A stretch of 5,533 nt of DNA from Paracoccaceae bacterium. GTDB taxonomy: Bacteria > Pseudomonadota > Alphaproteobacteria > Rhodobacterales > Rhodobacteraceae. How positions within the stretch are numbered: position 1 is the stretch's first letter; every line of letters starts with the position of its first letter. The position numbers and the translations under genes are program-made. Where the stretch lies: assembly GCA_029881635.1 (NCBI GenBank), contig JAOUMG010000169.1:1-5533 (forward strand), written 5' to 3'. A model generated the notes under the pieces. That model was not told where the DNA came from, did no database searches, and worked only from the letters and a program-made list of their open reading frames with translations. Positions 4,457-5,533 of this stretch are shown one piece after another.

Positions 4457-5533
4457 CTATTCCGCCGCGACCCGGCGCGACCTGAGCATAGAGGCCAGAT
4501 AGCGCCCGGTATGGCTGCGCTCGATCTTGACCACGGCCTCCGGGGTACCGGTCGCGACGATTTCACCACCGCCATCACCGCCCTCGGGTCCGATATCAAT
4601 GATGTGATCAGCGGTTTTTATGACATCGAGATTATGTTCGATGACAATGACCGAATTGCCCTGATCGACCAGTTCATGCAGCACTTCCAAAAGCTTCTTC
4701 ACATCCTCGAAATGCAGGCCAGTGGTCGGTTCATCCAGGATATAGAGCGTGCGGCCTGTGGATCGGCGGCTCAGTTCTTTTGACAGCTTCACTCGCTGGG
4801 CTTCGCCGCCCGAAAGTGTCGTCGCCTGCTGGCCCACTTTTATATAGCCGAGGCCGACCTGCATCAGCGCGTCCATCTTTTCCCGGATCGCCGGGACCGC
4901 GCTGAAAAAGCTTTGCGCATCCTCCACCGTCATATCAAGAACATCGGCTATGCTTTTGCCCTTGAACTTAATTTCCAATGTTTCCCGGTTGTATCTGTGC
5001 CCCTTGCAAGTTTCACAGGTCACATAGACATCAGGCAAAAAGTGCATCTCGATCTTGATGACGCCATCGCCCTGGCAAGCCTCGCACCGGCCACCCTTGA
5101 CGTTGAAGGAAAAGCGCCCCGGTTTATAACCACGCGTCTTCGCCTCGGGCAGGCCGGCAAACCAATCGCGTATCGGCGTGAAGGCCCCCGTGTAGGTGGC
5201 GGGATTTGACCGCGGTGTGCGACCGATGGGGCGCTGGTCAATGTCGATGACCTTGTCGAGATGTTCGAGGCCCTTGATGGTTTCACAGGGCGCCGGTGTT
5301 TGGCGTGCACCATTCAGACGCATGGAGGCGGTCTTGAACAATGTTTCAATCGTCAGGGTCGATTTGCCGCCACCCGACACGCCCGTCACGCAGATAAACT
5401 GCCCCAGCGGGAATTCGGCTGTCATGGTCTTGAGGTTGTTACCGGTCGCCCCGATCACCTTGACGGATTTGCCATTGCCCCTGCGGCGGGTGACCGGTAC
5501 CGGCACTTCGCGAAGACCCGACAGATACTGACC
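4457..5533 (-). CDS. uvrA: UvrABC excinuclease subunit A, C-terminal 358 residues
   Basis: The frame is open to the right edge of the window, so the start lies outside; full-length UvrA is about 950 residues. UvrA recognises bulky DNA lesions and loads UvrB in nucleotide excision repair. This part holds the second ATP-binding cassette. Fragment residues 51-58 are Walker A (GVSGGGKS), followed by the conserved NPATYTG region near 109. The C-terminal zinc finger has the pattern C-x2-C-x19-C-x2-C at C150, C153, C173 and C176. The ABC signature LSGGEAQR is at 240, Walker B LYILDEP at 263-269, and the switch histidine is H300 in VIEHNLD. All key residues are intact. One oddity is [13 protein letters not shown], where many UvrA proteins have [13 protein letters not shown] (see findings). 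The GTG at 5506 is internal, not the true start. It is transcribed convergently with the small exported protein, with no obvious terminator between them. Confidence 0.97.
   Translation of the reverse strand, partial: GQYLSGLREVPVPVTRRRGNGKSVKVIGATGNNLKTMTAEFPLGQFICVTGVSGGGKSTLTIETLFKTASMRLNGARQTPAPCETIKGLEHLDKVIDIDQRPIGRTPRSNPATYTGAFTPIRDWFAGLPEAKTRGYKPGRFSFNVKGGRCEACQGDGVIKIEMHFLPDVYVTCETCKGHRYNRETLEIKFKGKSIADVLDMTVEDAQSFFSAVPAIREKMDALMQVGLGYIKVGQQATTLSGGEAQRVKLSKELSRRSTGRTLYILDEPTTGLHFEDVKKLLEVLHELVDQGNSVIVIEHNLDVIKTADHIIDIGPEGGDGGGEIVATGTPEAVVKIERSHTGRYLASMLRSRRVAAE

Noticed and set aside
5504..5506. GTG at 5506 as the start of a short UvrA-like protein
   Set aside because: The frame continues upstream to the window edge with UvrA-like sequence (GQYLSGLRE), so this is the interior of a full-length gene cut by the window.

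Overview
The window looks like chromosomal DNA from an alphaproteobacterium, most likely a marine Rhodobacteraceae (Roseobacter-type) member. This rests on protein-level resemblance of the valine-degradation enzymes and UvrA, an FNR/FnrL-type box, and moderately GC-rich coding sequence. It is inference from reading, not from a database search. No mobile element, CRISPR array, tRNA or rRNA was seen.

Layout, left to right. (1) 1-294, minus strand: the first 98 codons of a secreted protein with a clear signal peptide. It resembles the short exported PEP-CTERM/VPLPA-CTERM-type proteins, but its C-terminus lies outside the window. (2) 295-590: a divergent, more AT-rich intergenic region with no convincing gene. 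It carries two overlapping inverted repeats and weak promoter-like sequences. (3) 591-3654, plus strand: a tight three-gene operon whose start and stop codons overlap. It encodes isobutyryl-CoA dehydrogenase, 3-hydroxyisobutyryl-CoA hydrolase and 3-hydroxyisobutyrate dehydrogenase (mmsB), three steps of valine catabolism. (4) 3655-3748: a short leader with a near-consensus FNR/FnrL box and a perfect 8-bp inverted repeat, followed by a 69-residue DUF2892 (YgaP-like) membrane protein at 3749-3958. (5) 3959-4129: a strong nested stem-loop and a possible promoter. (6) 4130-4444, plus strand: a small exported protein with a faint RcnB-like look. (7) 4457-5533, minus strand: the C-terminal part of the excinuclease subunit UvrA, converging on the small exported protein with only 12 bp between them.

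How the genes work together. The operon oxidises isobutyryl-CoA to methacrylyl-CoA, removes CoA from 3-hydroxyisobutyryl-CoA after a hydration step encoded elsewhere, and oxidises free 3-hydroxyisobutyrate to methylmalonate semialdehyde. The enoyl-CoA hydratase and the semialdehyde dehydrogenase (mmsA) are not in this window. The DUF2892 gene appears to be a separate unit with possible oxygen- or redox-responsive control. uvrA is an unrelated housekeeping DNA-repair gene.

Nothing here is clearly a new biological system. The points most worth checking are the intergenic repeats at 424-463, the FNR box with palindrome at 3665-3725, the stem-loop at 3987-4037, and the uncharacterised exported protein at 4130-4444.
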